Shown: positions 11,209 through 20,040 of the stretch, piece by piece | How positions within the stretch are numbered: the stretch's first letter is position 1 | Layout: each line of letters starts with the position of its first letter | Source of the DNA: Sediminibacillus terrae | GTDB taxonomy: Bacteria; Bacillota; Bacilli; Bacillales; Amphibacillaceae | Direction of reading: 5' to 3' | Length of the DNA stretch: 64,000 nucleotides | Assembly: GCF_009602435.1 (NCBI RefSeq) | Contig: NZ_VZDQ01000021.1 | Span: 248,001 to 312,000, forward strand | Notes under the pieces: model-generated | Seen by the model: the letters and a program-made list of their open reading frames with translations, nothing else | Told to the model about the DNA's origin: nothing | Databases searched by the model: none | Program-made: the position numbers and the translations under genes

Positions 11209-12120
11209 ATGGATGGAATTCTTCCTTTATGGAAACCGAAGGGATGGACTTCACATGATTGTGTAGCAAAACTAAGGCGGCTATATGGTACAAAGAAGGT
11301 GGGCCACACCGGCACGCTTGACCCTGAAGTGGAAGGGGTTCTCCCCATTTGCATCGGTCAGGCGACCAAGCTGGTCCCGTATTTGACTGATACCAAAAAA
11401 ACTTATATCGCCGAAGTAACATTGGGTGCCTCTACAGAAACAGAGGACAGTTTTGGAGCACCTGTTGAACAGGTTGCAGTACAGGAAGATTTTTCCGCTG
11501 CACGCGTCCAACAGGTTTTGGAAGGTTTTATCGGAGATATTGTTCAAATACCCCCAATGTATTCAGCTGTGAAAGTCAAGGGGAAAAGGCTTTACGAGTA
11601 TGCAAGAGAAGGTCTTACGGTGAACCGGCCAGAGCGAACTGTGCATGTTGAGCGGATCCAGCTCCTATCAGATATTCTGAAGGAAGGGGATTGTATCCGT
11701 TTTTGTTTCCTTGTGGAGTGCGGGAAAGGCACATATGTGCGGACACTATGCGTGAATATCGGTGAAAAACTCGGATATCCGGCGCATATGTCTGGATTGG
11801 TAAGGACAAAAACAGGGGCCTTTGATAAAAACAGGAGTTATACAATAGAGGAAGTTGAACGGGCAAAAGAAAGAAATGAGCACTTGGATTTGCTTCTTCC
11901 TTTATCAGAAGGAGTAGCTCATTTAGAAAAGATTGAAGCTGATGCAGACATGGCGGCCAGAGTGTTTCACGGTCAAAAACTGAAAATGCCGGAAAAATTG
12001 CATGGGACGAAACAGTTCCGGATACAGCAAGGCGAAAAACTGCTGGCTATTTATCAACCACATCCTTCGGAAGCTGGCATGACGAAACCAGCCAAGGTTT
12101 TTCACTATGAGCAGGACTGA
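11209..12120 (+). CDS. truB: tRNA pseudouridine-55 synthase TruB
   Basis: Makes pseudouridine 55 in the T-loop of tRNA. 303 residues. The catalytic Asp lies in GHTGTLDPEVEGVLP near residue 35-49, with KPKGWTSHD at the N-terminus and a C-terminal PUA-like region. AGGCGGAGGAAAGG precedes the ATG. In B. subtilis the next gene is the FAD synthetase/riboflavin kinase ribC (ribF); here it is absent and rpsO follows after 340 nt. Confidence 0.97.
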   Translation: MDGILPLWKPKGWTSHDCVAKLRRLYGTKKVGHTGTLDPEVEGVLPICIGQATKLVPYLTDTKKTYIAEVTLGASTETEDSFGAPVEQVAVQEDFSAARVQQVLEGFIGDIVQIPPMYSAVKVKGKRLYEYAREGLTVNRPERTVHVERIQLLSDILKEGDCIRFCFLVECGKGTYVRTLCVNIGEKLGYPAHMSGLVRTKTGAFDKNRSYTIEEVERAKERNEHLDLLLPLSEGVAHLEKIEADADMAARVFHGQKLKMPEKLHGTKQFRIQQGEKLLAIYQPHPSEAGMTKPAKVFHYEQD

Positions 12121-12336
12121 ATTTGATAAAAAACAGCAAAACCGTTTGAATAAATCTTCGTTGAGTGGGTTTTAAGTTCTGCAGATTCGCTTTGTGTTTC
12201 TGCAAGATTGAATTAGCACTCATCCTAAAGGATAGCAGGAAGAGGCGTGAAAGGCATTGAATGTTTATTATCTACACCCCTTTGTCTTTGAAAAGGCTAG
12301 CTTTTAAAAAAATGCGCATATCCTGAAGAGATTTTG

Positions 12337-12342
12337 TATAAT
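12337..12342 (+). promoter_or_regulatory. Candidate -10 box for rpsO
   Basis: A perfect TATAAT lies about 120 nt before rpsO. No good -35 hexamer is seen 16-18 nt upstream, so the assignment is tentative. It sits in the 340-nt truB-rpsO gap, which otherwise holds only the leader structure listed next. Confidence 0.4.
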
Positions 12343-12386
12343 TACTTGCAATTTATCAATAAAAGCGTTAATCTAAAATACGGAAA

Positions 12387-12431
12387 CCATCCCTTGGCAA
12401 CGCGTAACTCCGACGCTTGCTGGGAGATTGG
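12387..12431 (+). promoter_or_regulatory. Probable S15-responsive leader structure of rpsO
   Basis: Nested complementary segments: CCA..TTGG outermost, then CCC/GGG, GCAA/TTGC and GCG/CGC around a 9-nt loop. They form a branched or bulged stem ending about 30 nt before the rpsO start. Autoregulation of rpsO by S15 binding its own leader is known in bacilli; that this stem does so is inference. Confidence 0.5.
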
Positions 12432-12460
12432 GGTTTTACAATTCATAGGAGGTGAAAAGG

Positions 12461-12730
12461 ATGGCAATCACACAAGAACGCAAAAACGAAATCATCAATG
12501 ATTTCAAAACACACGATAACGACACTGGTTCTCCAGAAGTTCAAATCGCTGTCCTAACGGAAGAAATCACAAATTTAAATGAGCATTTGCGTGTTCATAA
12601 AAAGGACCACCATTCACGTCGTGGTTTATTAAAAATGGTAGGTAAACGCCGTAACTTGTTGAACTACCTTCGCGCTAAAGATGTTACACGTTATCGCGAA
12701 TTAATACAAAGACTTGGCCTCCGTCGCTAA
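12461..12730 (+). CDS. rpsO: 30S ribosomal protein S15
   Basis: Primary binding protein of the 16S rRNA central domain. 89 residues, the standard length, with [16 protein letters not shown] and [19 protein letters not shown]. The ATG at 12461 follows AGGAGGTGAAA at ideal distance; an ATG three codons earlier overlaps the ribosome binding site and is rejected. Followed by its own terminator and then pnp, the usual order. Confidence 0.98.
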   Translation: MAITQERKNEIINDFKTHDNDTGSPEVQIAVLTEEITNLNEHLRVHKKDHHSRRGLLKMVGKRRNLLNYLRAKDVTRYRELIQRLGLRR

Positions 12731-12742
12731 GTTTTTCAGGGG

Positions 12743-12766
12743 AAAGCGGGAGTATTCCCGCTTTTT
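12743..12766 (+). terminator. Terminator after rpsO
   Basis: AAAGCGGGA and TCCCGCTTT form a tight stem followed by TTTTT, 13 nt after the stop. The following 230 nt to pnp contain no recognised gene. Confidence 0.9.
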
Positions 12767-12995
12767 CTGTACTTATAAACCATTACATAAAGCAGCTTTC
12801 AAGCAGATTTTTGCGGAGTGAATCGGCACGGCCGATTTCTTTCGGGCGCAATGGTACACGCACTCTGTCTAAGGACATGAGGCAGCTGCAGGGTATGCAA
12901 ACTGTTTAATCGGCAAAGACTGACAGTATGGCTATAACAAAGTGAAAAAGTATTTGCCGAAACTGAAAGCTTGATTTTTATTGAGAGGAGTATAG

Positions 12996-15107
12996 ATGAT
13001 GGCAGATAAGAAAGTATTTTCTACAGAAATCTCCGGACAGCCGTTCACGGTCGAAGTCGGAGAGTTAGCGAAGCAAGCCAACGGTGCTTGTATGGTTCAG
13101 TATGGCGACACTTCTGTTTTGACGGCAGCGACCGCATCAAATGAACCGAAAGACCTGCCGTTCTTTCCATTGACAGTCAATTATGAAGAACGTTTATATG
13201 CAGTAGGCAAAATTCCAGGAGGTTTTATCAAGAGGGAAGGACGTCCAAGTGAAAAAGCTGTACTGACTTCCCGCTTGATCGACCGTCCGATACGTCCGTT
13301 GTTTGCTGACGGTTTTCGAAATGAAGTGCAAGTAATCAGTACGGTGATGAGCGTCGATCAAAATTGTTCTTCCGTGATTGCGGCAATGATTGGGTCATCC
13401 CTGGCACTCGGCGTTTCGGATATTCCGTTCGGCGGACCTATTGCGGGGGCGATTGTCGGCCGTGTAGACGGAGAATTCGTTATTAATCCGTCGATCGAAC
13501 AGTTGGAAAAAAGTGATATCAATTTGACAGTGGCCGGAACAAAAGATGCCGTGAATATGGTGGAAGCCGGAGCACAAGAAGTGCCGGAAGAAGTCATGCT
13601 GGAAGCAATCATGTTCGGACACGAAGAAATAAAACGGCTGGTTGCATTCCAGGAGGAAGTGATAGCCGAAGTCGGGAAAGAAAAAATGGAAGTGACCTTG
13701 TTTGAGTTGGATAAAAGTTTGTCGGCTGAAGTAGAAGCCAAAGCAAAAGAATCCCTTGTACAAGCCATCCAAGTTCAAGAAAAGCATGCCCGTGAAGAAG
13801 CAATCGATGCAGCTAAAAAAGCCGTCGTGGAAAGTTATGAAGAAGCCGAGGCGGAAGAAGAAAAAATCAAACAGGTTAAAGGTGTATTGGACAAGCTCGT
13901 GAAAGAGGAAGTACGCCGTTTAATAACTAAAGAAAAGGTACGGCCGGATGGGAGAAAAGTAGACGAAATCCGTCCTCTATCTTCCCGAATCGGTGTCCTG
14001 CCGCGTACGCATGGATCCGGGTTGTTCACCCGTGGGCAGACACAGGCTTTAAGTGTGTGTACACTTGGTGCGTTGGGTGATGTGCAAATTCTTGATGGTT
14101 TGGATTTGGAAGAGTCAAAACGATTCATGCACCATTATAACTTCCCGCAATACAGTGTAGGGGAAACCGGCCCGATCAGAGGTCCAGGACGTCGGGAAAT
14201 CGGTCATGGAGCTTTAGGGGAACGGGCATTGGAAGTAGTGGTTCCTTCTGAAAAGGAATTTCCTTATACAATTAGACTCGTCTCCGAAGTATTGGAGTCT
14301 AATGGATCGACTTCGCAGGCCAGTATCTGCGCGAGCACCATGGCAATGATGGATGCCGGCGTTCCAATTAAGGCTCCGGTAGCAGGAATAGCCATGGGCT
14401 TGGTAAAGCAGGATGAAGATTATACCATCCTCACCGACATACAAGGCATGGAAGACTTTCTTGGTGACATGGATTTCAAAGTAGCAGGAACTTCCAAAGG
14501 TGTGACTGCCTTGCAAATGGATATCAAGATTGAAGGTCTTTCCAGAGAAATACTTGACGAAGCACTGAGCCAGGCTAAAAAAGGACGGATGCACATTCTT
14601 GATCACATGATGGAAACCATCGGTGAACCGAAAGAGGAGCTTTCCGAGTATGCACCGAAGATTCTTACCATGGAGATCAATCCCGATAAAATACGTGATG
14701 TAATCGGACCGAGCGGTAAACAAATCAACAAAATCATCGAGGATACTGGAGTTAAAATCGATATCGAACAAGACGGAAGAGTATTTATTTCTTCAACCGA
14801 TTCGTCCATGAACCAAAAAGCCAAAAAAATCATCGAAGATCTTGTACGCGAAGTGGAAGTGGGCGAAATATACCTTGGCACCGTACGACGTATCGAGAAG
14901 TTCGGAGCCTTTGTTGAGTTGTTCAAAGGAAAAGACGGTCTTGTGCATATTTCCGAACTGGCTGAAGAAAGGGTCGGAAAGGTTGAAGATGTCGTTTCGA
15001 TTGGTGACCAGGTAATGGTCAAGGTAAAAGAAATCGACAATCAGGGCCGCGTTAATTTATCGAGAAAAGCAGTGCTCAAAGAACAAAAGCAGGAAGACGA
15101 ACAATAA
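12996..15107 (+). CDS. pnp: Polynucleotide phosphorylase
   Basis: 3'-5' phosphorolytic exoribonuclease of the mRNA decay machinery. 703 residues: two RNase PH domains separated by an all-alpha linker, a KH domain with [11 protein letters not shown] near 569, and an S1 domain starting near 622 ([16 protein letters not shown]). The acidic end (KQEDEQ) is usual. Two adjacent ATGs at 12996 and 12999 follow GAGGAG; the second has the better spacing, so the start may be one codon later. It has its own terminator. Confidence 0.98.
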   Translation: MMADKKVFSTEISGQPFTVEVGELAKQANGACMVQYGDTSVLTAATASNEPKDLPFFPLTVNYEERLYAVGKIPGGFIKREGRPSEKAVLTSRLIDRPIRPLFADGFRNEVQVISTVMSVDQNCSSVIAAMIGSSLALGVSDIPFGGPIAGAIVGRVDGEFVINPSIEQLEKSDINLTVAGTKDAVNMVEAGAQEVPEEVMLEAIMFGHEEIKRLVAFQEEVIAEVGKEKMEVTLFELDKSLSAEVEAKAKESLVQAIQVQEKHAREEAIDAAKKAVVESYEEAEAEEEKIKQVKGVLDKLVKEEVRRLITKEKVRPDGRKVDEIRPLSSRIGVLPRTHGSGLFTRGQTQALSVCTLGALGDVQILDGLDLEESKRFMHHYNFPQYSVGETGPIRGPGRREIGHGALGERALEVVVPSEKEFPYTIRLVSEVLESNGSTSQASICASTMAMMDAGVPIKAPVAGIAMGLVKQDEDYTILTDIQGMEDFLGDMDFKVAGTSKGVTALQMDIKIEGLSREILDEALSQAKKGRMHILDHMMETIGEPKEELSEYAPKILTMEINPDKIRDVIGPSGKQINKIIEDTGVKIDIEQDGRVFISSTDSSMNQKAKKIIEDLVREVEVGEIYLGTVRRIEKFGAFVELFKGKDGLVHISELAEERVGKVEDVVSIGDQVMVKVKEIDNQGRVNLSRKAVLKEQKQEDEQ

Positions 15108-15118
15108 ACGCAAAAACA

Positions 15119-15147
15119 AGAAGCTGGTCTCCCAGTTTCTTTTTTTC
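15119..15147 (+). terminator. Terminator after pnp
   Basis: AGAAGCTGG pairs with CCAGTTTCT (one G-T pair), followed by a seven-T run, 12 nt after the pnp stop. Confidence 0.9.
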
Positions 15148-15239
15148 TTTTGGCTAATTTTTCTCTGTTTTTTTGCGATAATAAAAGTGGTAAGTACAAG
15201 ATTTCTTTTTTGAACGATAGAAAGTTTCAATTATAAAAA

Positions 15240-15445
15240 TGTCCTGCTCCAGTGCTTACCCCCCTCGAGTTCTGAAGCAAAGCTCTGTGGACAATGAATG
15301 CCACTTCAAGGCTTTACTCAAGCTTGTCGGATACTCATATGATGTGGACATGCAGACGTTGCCGCTGGATGCAGCGTATTTACCCTGTTCTCCCTTCAAC
15401 CGTTGCTTTCGCTTTTCTTTAAAATTGGCTGTGCAGGCAGGCGAT
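15240..15445 (+). repeat. Dispersed intergenic repeat, copy 1 (pnp-ylxY gap)
   Basis: The 405-bp pnp-ylxY gap holds a non-coding block related to one at 18170-18345. Shared segments in the same order are CTCAAGCTTG, GCAGACGTTGCC, TACCCTGTTCTCC and GCTTTCGCTTTT, with nearly equal spacing. An 85-codon open frame here is not believed to be a gene because the homologous copy does not keep the frame. Confidence 0.6.
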
Positions 15446-15512
15446 CTACTGGGATTCCCTTTTGTTCTACCTTGTCCCCGTCCCTCATATTTATAAAAGA
15501 GGAGGGATCAAA

Positions 15513-16463
15513 GTGAAACGGTTCATTATCCAGATAGGTGTTTTTCTACTATTGGCAGGCGCTTTTTTCCCGACGGCTGCCAATCCATTTAAATACAACA
15601 ACCTGGAAGTTCTACCAGAAGCGCTTCCTGTCACAAGTCCTGAAGAGGAATCGCTCCGCAGCGAAATAGAAACGCAAGCGAAGCATTTGAACGAGAAAGC
15701 TGACAATGCAAAAATAGACAGGGTGTGGAAGAAAATGCCCGGGAGAAACGGTTTACAGGTAAATATCGAAGAATCCGTCAATAAAATGAAAAAAGCAGGA
15801 AAGTTCGATAAGTCGCTTCTTGTTTTGGAACAAGTCCCGCCCCGGATTGCTTTTGAAGATCTTCCGGCAGCCCCGATCTATCGGGGACACCCGGAAAAAG
15901 AAATGGTCACATTGCTCATCAACGTTTCCTGGGGAACTGAAAATATCCCAAGTATGCTAAAAACTCTAAGAGAAAAAAATGTGAAGGCAAATTTTTTTAT
16001 TGAGGGTAAATGGGCGAGCCAGAATTCTGACTTGGTTAAGATGATCCAAGAAGAAGGGCATACTATTGGAAACCACGCTTACAATCATCCAGACATGAAG
16101 CGGTTAGCAACTGCAGAAAACAGGGAACAGATAGAAAAGACGAATGAAATAATCAAAGCCATAACAGGTGAGACTCCGAAATGGTTTGCTCCTCCAAGCG
16201 GGAGTTACAATGAACAAGTTGTTCAAATAGCGGCTGATCTTGAAATGGAAACAGTCCTTTGGTCGGTTGACACAATTGATTGGAAAAACCCCACTGTCCC
16301 TGTCATGCTGAAGCGAGTGGAGGAAAAAGTGCATCCTGGCGCAATGATTTTGATGCATCCAACAGATGTGGTGAACAGCGGATTGGCTGAATTGATCGAT
16401 ATGATAAAACGGAAAGGCTACAAGATTGCTGCAATAGAACGTTTGTTGAGTGAACAACGATAA
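15513..16463 (+). CDS. ylxY: YlxY-type polysaccharide deacetylase, secreted
   Basis: NodB-homology carbohydrate esterase family 4 protein. 316 residues from the GTG at 15513, which has GAGGAGGGA upstream. Residues 5-25 form a hydrophobic signal or anchor segment. The deacetylase domain covers about 125-310: ANFFIEGKWA, then EGHTIGNHAYNHPDM with the two metal-binding His, and WFAPPSG. The canonical first-motif Asp-Asp is replaced by an NVSWG segment, as in some YlxY proteins, so activity is uncertain. Lies between pnp and the M16 peptidase, as in B. subtilis. Confidence 0.92.
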   Translation: MKRFIIQIGVFLLLAGAFFPTAANPFKYNNLEVLPEALPVTSPEEESLRSEIETQAKHLNEKADNAKIDRVWKKMPGRNGLQVNIEESVNKMKKAGKFDKSLLVLEQVPPRIAFEDLPAAPIYRGHPEKEMVTLLINVSWGTENIPSMLKTLREKNVKANFFIEGKWASQNSDLVKMIQEEGHTIGNHAYNHPDMKRLATAENREQIEKTNEIIKAITGETPKWFAPPSGSYNEQVVQIAADLEMETVLWSVDTIDWKNPTVPVMLKRVEEKVHPGAMILMHPTDVVNSGLAELIDMIKRKGYKIAAIERLLSEQR

Positions 16464-16496
16464 AAACGGAGGCAGGAAGAAATAGGAGGATTTGAT

Positions 16497-17708
16497 TTGC
16501 TTAAAAAATATACGTGCGACAATGGGTTAAGAGTAGTATTAGAAGATATACCGGCGGTGCGATCCGTCACGGTGGGTATCTGGATCAAAACAGGGTCACG
16601 TAATGAAACGTTGGAAAATAACGGGATATCCCATTTCCTGGAGCATATGTTCTTCAAAGGAACAACATCGCGGTCGGCCCGGGATATCGCAGAAGCCTTT
16701 GACGCCATAGGCGGACAGGTCAATGCTTTTACCTCGAAAGAGTACACGTGCTTTTATGCGAAAGTGCTCGATACTTATAAAGATTTTGCTTTAGAAATAT
16801 TGGCGGATATGTTCTTCAACTCGACTTTTGAAGAAGAAGAGCTGGAAAGAGAAAAGAAGGTCGTGTTTGAAGAAATAAAGATGTCCGAGGATACCCCGGA
16901 CGATATTATCCATGACATGCTGTCAGATGTTTCTTTCGGTGACCATCCTTTAGCGTATCCAATTCTCGGTTCTGAGAAAACTCTTTCCTCTTTCAACCGG
17001 GAAGATTTGCAACGATACAAGGACAGCCATTATACACCGGGCAATGTAGTTATTTCTGTAGCCGGCAATGTTGACGACCGCTATTTTAAGCAAGTCGAAA
17101 AGTTATTCGGCAACTATCATGCAAAAAGCAATGGATTCGAATATCAACAGCCAATGTTCCTGGCCGAGCATGTAGAACGCAAGAAAGATACCGAGCAAGC
17201 TCATTTATGTCTGGGTTATCAAGGTCTCCCAGTCGATGACCCATCCATCTACAGTTTAATCATCATGAATAACGTCCTGGGCGGCAGTATGAGTTCCAGA
17301 TTGTTTCAGGATGTAAGAGAGCAGAGAGGGCTCGCTTATTCCGTCTTTTCCTATCATAGTTCATTTATCGATAACGGATTGCTCACTATTTATGCTGGGA
17401 CGGGAAAAGAACAGTTGACTTTACTGCAGGAAACAATGGAAGCGACTATCGAAAGTTTCAAATTGAATGGACTTACTGACAAAGAGCTTCATAACAGCAA
17501 AGAACAGCTGAAAGCCAATTTGATGCTGAGTTTGGAAAGTACAAATAGCCGAATGAGCCGGAATGGCAAAAATGAACTGATCTTAAACAGGCATCGGACG
17601 CTGGATGAAATCATTGATGAAATTGATCAAGTAACACATGAGTCGACCAGTCACATCATCCATTCTTTGTTTGAACAAGAGCATTCGAGTGCGTTGATTG
17701 CACCTTGA
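16497..17708 (+). CDS. mlpA: M16 family zinc peptidase (YmxG/MlpA)
   Basis: Processing-peptidase-like metalloprotease. 403 residues. The inverted zinc motif HFLEH lies near residues 45-49 with the downstream Glu in the EEELEREKKVVFEEIKMSED region; the C-terminal half has GGSMSSRLFQDVREQRGLAYSV in two adjoining blocks. TTG start preceded by ATAGGAGG. B. subtilis MlpA has been reported to influence extracellular protease regulation. Follows ylxY by 33 nt and is probably co-transcribed. Confidence 0.94.
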   Translation: MLKKYTCDNGLRVVLEDIPAVRSVTVGIWIKTGSRNETLENNGISHFLEHMFFKGTTSRSARDIAEAFDAIGGQVNAFTSKEYTCFYAKVLDTYKDFALEILADMFFNSTFEEEELEREKKVVFEEIKMSEDTPDDIIHDMLSDVSFGDHPLAYPILGSEKTLSSFNREDLQRYKDSHYTPGNVVISVAGNVDDRYFKQVEKLFGNYHAKSNGFEYQQPMFLAEHVERKKDTEQAHLCLGYQGLPVDDPSIYSLIIMNNVLGGSMSSRLFQDVREQRGLAYSVFSYHSSFIDNGLLTIYAGTGKEQLTLLQETMEATIESFKLNGLTDKELHNSKEQLKANLMLSLESTNSRMSRNGKNELILNRHRTLDEIIDEIDQVTHESTSHIIHSLFEQEHSSALIAP

Positions 17709-17815
17709 TATTCTAAGGTCCGTGTAAATGTTTATCATCATGTTTTTCATTCTTCCACATAAAATAAGAGCAAAGACTTCTAAAACCTGAGCGATCTGGA
17801 AGGATAGGTGAACAA

Positions 17816-18046
17816 ATGAGATACAAGGACTTGAGTGGCAAGGAAATCGTCGATGTCAGCAGCGGTACAAGACTCGGCGTTTTGGGTCATACCGATTTAG
17901 AATTTAACGAGGAAACCGGTCAGATTGAATCCTTCATTCTGCCGAATTATAAATGGTTCGGAATGAAAAAAGAAGGGGAAAATGTAAGGATTAATTGGCG
18001 TGATATCAAAAAAATCGGTGAAGATATGATAATTATAGATTCCTGA
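17816..18046 (+). CDS. ymxH: YlmC/YmxH family PRC-barrel-like protein
   Basis: 76 residues with the family pattern RYKDLSGKEIVDVSSGTRLG at the N-terminus and a PNYKWFGMK segment in the middle; a single small beta-barrel is expected. Family function is unknown, although sporulation-linked neighbours are frequent. Start follows GGATAGGTG. Followed by a strong terminator. Confidence 0.9.
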   Translation: MRYKDLSGKEIVDVSSGTRLGVLGHTDLEFNEETGQIESFILPNYKWFGMKKEGENVRINWRDIKKIGEDMIIIDS

Positions 18047-18063
18047 GTGATAATAGGTACCTT

Positions 18064-18104
18064 AAAAAGCTTGCAGAGACTCCGGCTTCTCTGCAAGCTT
18101 TTTT
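18064..18104 (+). terminator. Terminator after ymxH (GCTTGCAGA family)
   Basis: AAAAAGCTTGCAGAGA and TCTCTGCAAGCTTTTT form a 16-bp perfect stem with an 8-nt loop and a T run. Its stem sequence is shared with terminators after ymfJ, cinA, mutL and dps. Confidence 0.95.
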
Positions 18105-18169
18105 GTTGTGTCCAGGAAAATCAAAGAATATGGACTTTTGGACAGTTGTTGGGAGGACCAGCTCTTTTC

Positions 18170-18345
18170 CAGTTCCTGTGCCCATTCCCGGCAGTTCTAA
18201 GGCAATCCTTCTGCCACGCCTGGGCTCGTCTCAAGCTTGCCTGAGGCCCGAACGAAGCTGCCTGTGCAGGCGTTGCCACAGGAGATGGCGAATTCACCTG
18301 TATCCTTTAAACAGAGGCTTTCGCTTTTTTGCCAATTTCACTTTA
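18170..18345 (+). repeat. Dispersed intergenic repeat, copy 2 (ymxH-dpaA gap)
   Basis: Second copy of the block at 15240-15445, sharing CTCAAGCTTG, GCAGGCGTTGCC, CACCTGTATCC and GCTTTCGCTTTT in the same order and orientation. It fills most of the 392-bp gap between ymxH and dpaA. Small open frames in it are not credible genes. Confidence 0.6.
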
Positions 18346-18375
18346 CCTTGAATACTACCGGGATGAGTGTACAGT

Positions 18376-18403
18376 CACTAACTATGGCGGATTTCATAGT
18401 ATA
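18376..18403 (+). promoter_or_regulatory. Candidate sigma-K promoter of dpaAB
   Basis: A CAC -35 element at 18376-18378 and a perfect CATAnnnTA -10 element (CATAGTATA, 18395-18403) are separated by 16 nt and end 36 nt before dpaA. spoVF is sigma-K dependent in B. subtilis, which fits. Confidence 0.7.
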
Positions 18404-18438
18404 AACAGAGACGCATTATCCCTACGCGAGGTGAAGTA

Positions 18439-19335
18439 ATGGATACCAAAATGAATATCGCCATTATTGGTGGTGACGCAAGATATTTAGAATTAATCAG
18501 GCACTTAACGAAAAATCCCCAAATGGAACTGACAATAATCGGTTATGATCAACTGGATCAGGGTTTCACAGGAGCCAAACAAGCGGAAATGGAAGATTTG
18601 GAACCAAGTAAACTAGATGCAGTGATTCTTCCTGTCCCAGGAACAGACCATCAAGGATATGTGGAAACTGTTTTTTCCGACAAACAGATCCAGCTGAAAA
18701 AAGATTGGTTTCACGCGTTGAAAAAAGGCTGTATCGTATTTTCTGGCATTACTACTCCATTTTTAGATGAAGCAGCTGGAGAGGCTGCTATACAGTTGGT
18801 TCCGTTATTCGATCGGGATGATGTGGCGATTTACAACTCAATCCCAACAGTAGAAGGGACCATCATGATGGCCATCCAGCATACTGATTTTACCATCCAT
18901 TCAAGCAATGTAATCATCTTGGGATTGGGGAGGGTCGGTATGACGCTTGCCAGCAAGTTTTCCGGATTAGGTGCGCGTGTCTCTGTCGGATCCAAGCATC
19001 AACCAGACCTTGCCAGGATTACAGAAATGGGGTTGACCCCTGTTTTATTGGAAGACCTTGCCACGCATTCTCCTAACTGCGATTTGCTGATCAATACCAT
19101 ACCGGCACGAGTCGTCACCAGGGAAGTAATCCAGCCGATGAAATCACATGCCTTGATCATTGATTTGGCTTCCAAACCAGGAGGAACTGACTTTGATTTT
19201 GCTGAAAAGAGGGGAATCAAAGCCATGCCCGCACCCGGGCTGCCGGGAATTGTCGCTCCAAAGACAGCGGGCGCCATCCTTGGCAGAGTAGTTTCTCAAA
19301 TTTTGACGGCCCACTTTTCGGAAAGGAGAAGGTAA
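18439..19335 (+). CDS. dpaA: Dipicolinate synthase subunit A
   Basis: With DpaB makes dipicolinic acid from dihydrodipicolinate in the mother cell; the product is packed with calcium into the spore core. 298 residues with an N-terminal flavodoxin-like part and a Rossmann NAD(P)-binding part (IILGLGRVGMTLASKFSGLG near 155). AGGTGAAGT precedes the ATG. dpaB begins 2 nt after the stop. Presence marks a true endospore former. Confidence 0.97.
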   Translation: MDTKMNIAIIGGDARYLELIRHLTKNPQMELTIIGYDQLDQGFTGAKQAEMEDLEPSKLDAVILPVPGTDHQGYVETVFSDKQIQLKKDWFHALKKGCIVFSGITTPFLDEAAGEAAIQLVPLFDRDDVAIYNSIPTVEGTIMMAIQHTDFTIHSSNVIILGLGRVGMTLASKFSGLGARVSVGSKHQPDLARITEMGLTPVLLEDLATHSPNCDLLINTIPARVVTREVIQPMKSHALIIDLASKPGGTDFDFAEKRGIKAMPAPGLPGIVAPKTAGAILGRVVSQILTAHFSERRR

Positions 19336-19336
19336 T

Positions 19337-19924
19337 ATGTCATTAGAAGGAAAAAGAATCGGCTTTGGTCTTACAGGTTCTCATTGTACGTATGATGCAG
19401 TTTTCCCTCAAATGGAAAAACTGGTAAAGGCAAAAGCGGAAGTAGTACCGATAGTTTCCTATACTGTTCAACATACCGACACCCATTTTGGAGAGGCAAA
19501 AGCACATTTACAAAGGATCAAAGAGATTACTGGTAAAGAACTGATTACAACCATTCCAGAAGCAGAGCCTTTAGGGCCGAAATATCCTTTGGATTGTATG
19601 GTAATAGCCCCGTTGACCGGTAATTCGATGAGTAAGCTTGCTAACGCCTTGACAGATTCCCCAGTCCTGATGGCTGCAAAAGCGACCATCCGTAATGGCA
19701 ATCCTGTAGTTTTAGGTATCTCGACAAACGATGCTTTGGGATTGAATGGGGTCAATTTAATGCGGTTGATGGCCACGAAATTGATTTACTTCATTCCTTA
19801 TGGACAGGACGATCCTTTCAAGAAGCCGAACTCCTTGGTAGCAGAAATGGATTTATTGCAAAATACGGTAGAAAGCGCCCTGGAATACCAACAATTGCAA
19901 CCGGTTATCATTGAAAGAAAATAA
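19337..19924 (+). CDS. dpaB: Dipicolinate synthase subunit B
   Basis: Flavoprotein-family subunit of dipicolinate synthase. 195 residues: GFGLTGSHCTYD near the N-terminus, and the APLTGNSMSKLANALTDSP segment typical of flavin-dependent decarboxylase-like folds. AAAGGAGAAGG lies in the end of dpaA, so translation is coupled. The diaminopimelate genes asd-dapG-dapA follow, placing precursor supply next to its spore-specific use. Confidence 0.97.
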   Translation: MSLEGKRIGFGLTGSHCTYDAVFPQMEKLVKAKAEVVPIVSYTVQHTDTHFGEAKAHLQRIKEITGKELITTIPEAEPLGPKYPLDCMVIAPLTGNSMSKLANALTDSPVLMAAKATIRNGNPVVLGISTNDALGLNGVNLMRLMATKLIYFIPYGQDDPFKKPNSLVAEMDLLQNTVESALEYQQLQPVIIERK

Positions 19925-20040
19925 GCATCCGCACCCTTTCTATACCTTCCTTCCTTCTATTATGTTAGAATAAAGACTATGAGAAAAATCTGTAAACATA
20001 TTAGCAGACACCGAATCAATCAGGGAGGAGATTTTTTAGC

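Noticed and set aside
11006-11258. Short open frames between rbfA and truB
   Set aside because: Overlap a terminator hairpin and the truB start; no recognisable protein.
15239-15496. 85-codon open frame before ylxY
   Set aside because: Lies in a dispersed repeat whose other copy does not keep the frame; no ribosome binding site.
18047-18351. Two overlapping open frames after ymxH
   Set aside because: They run through a terminator and a non-coding repeat; composition is not protein-like.
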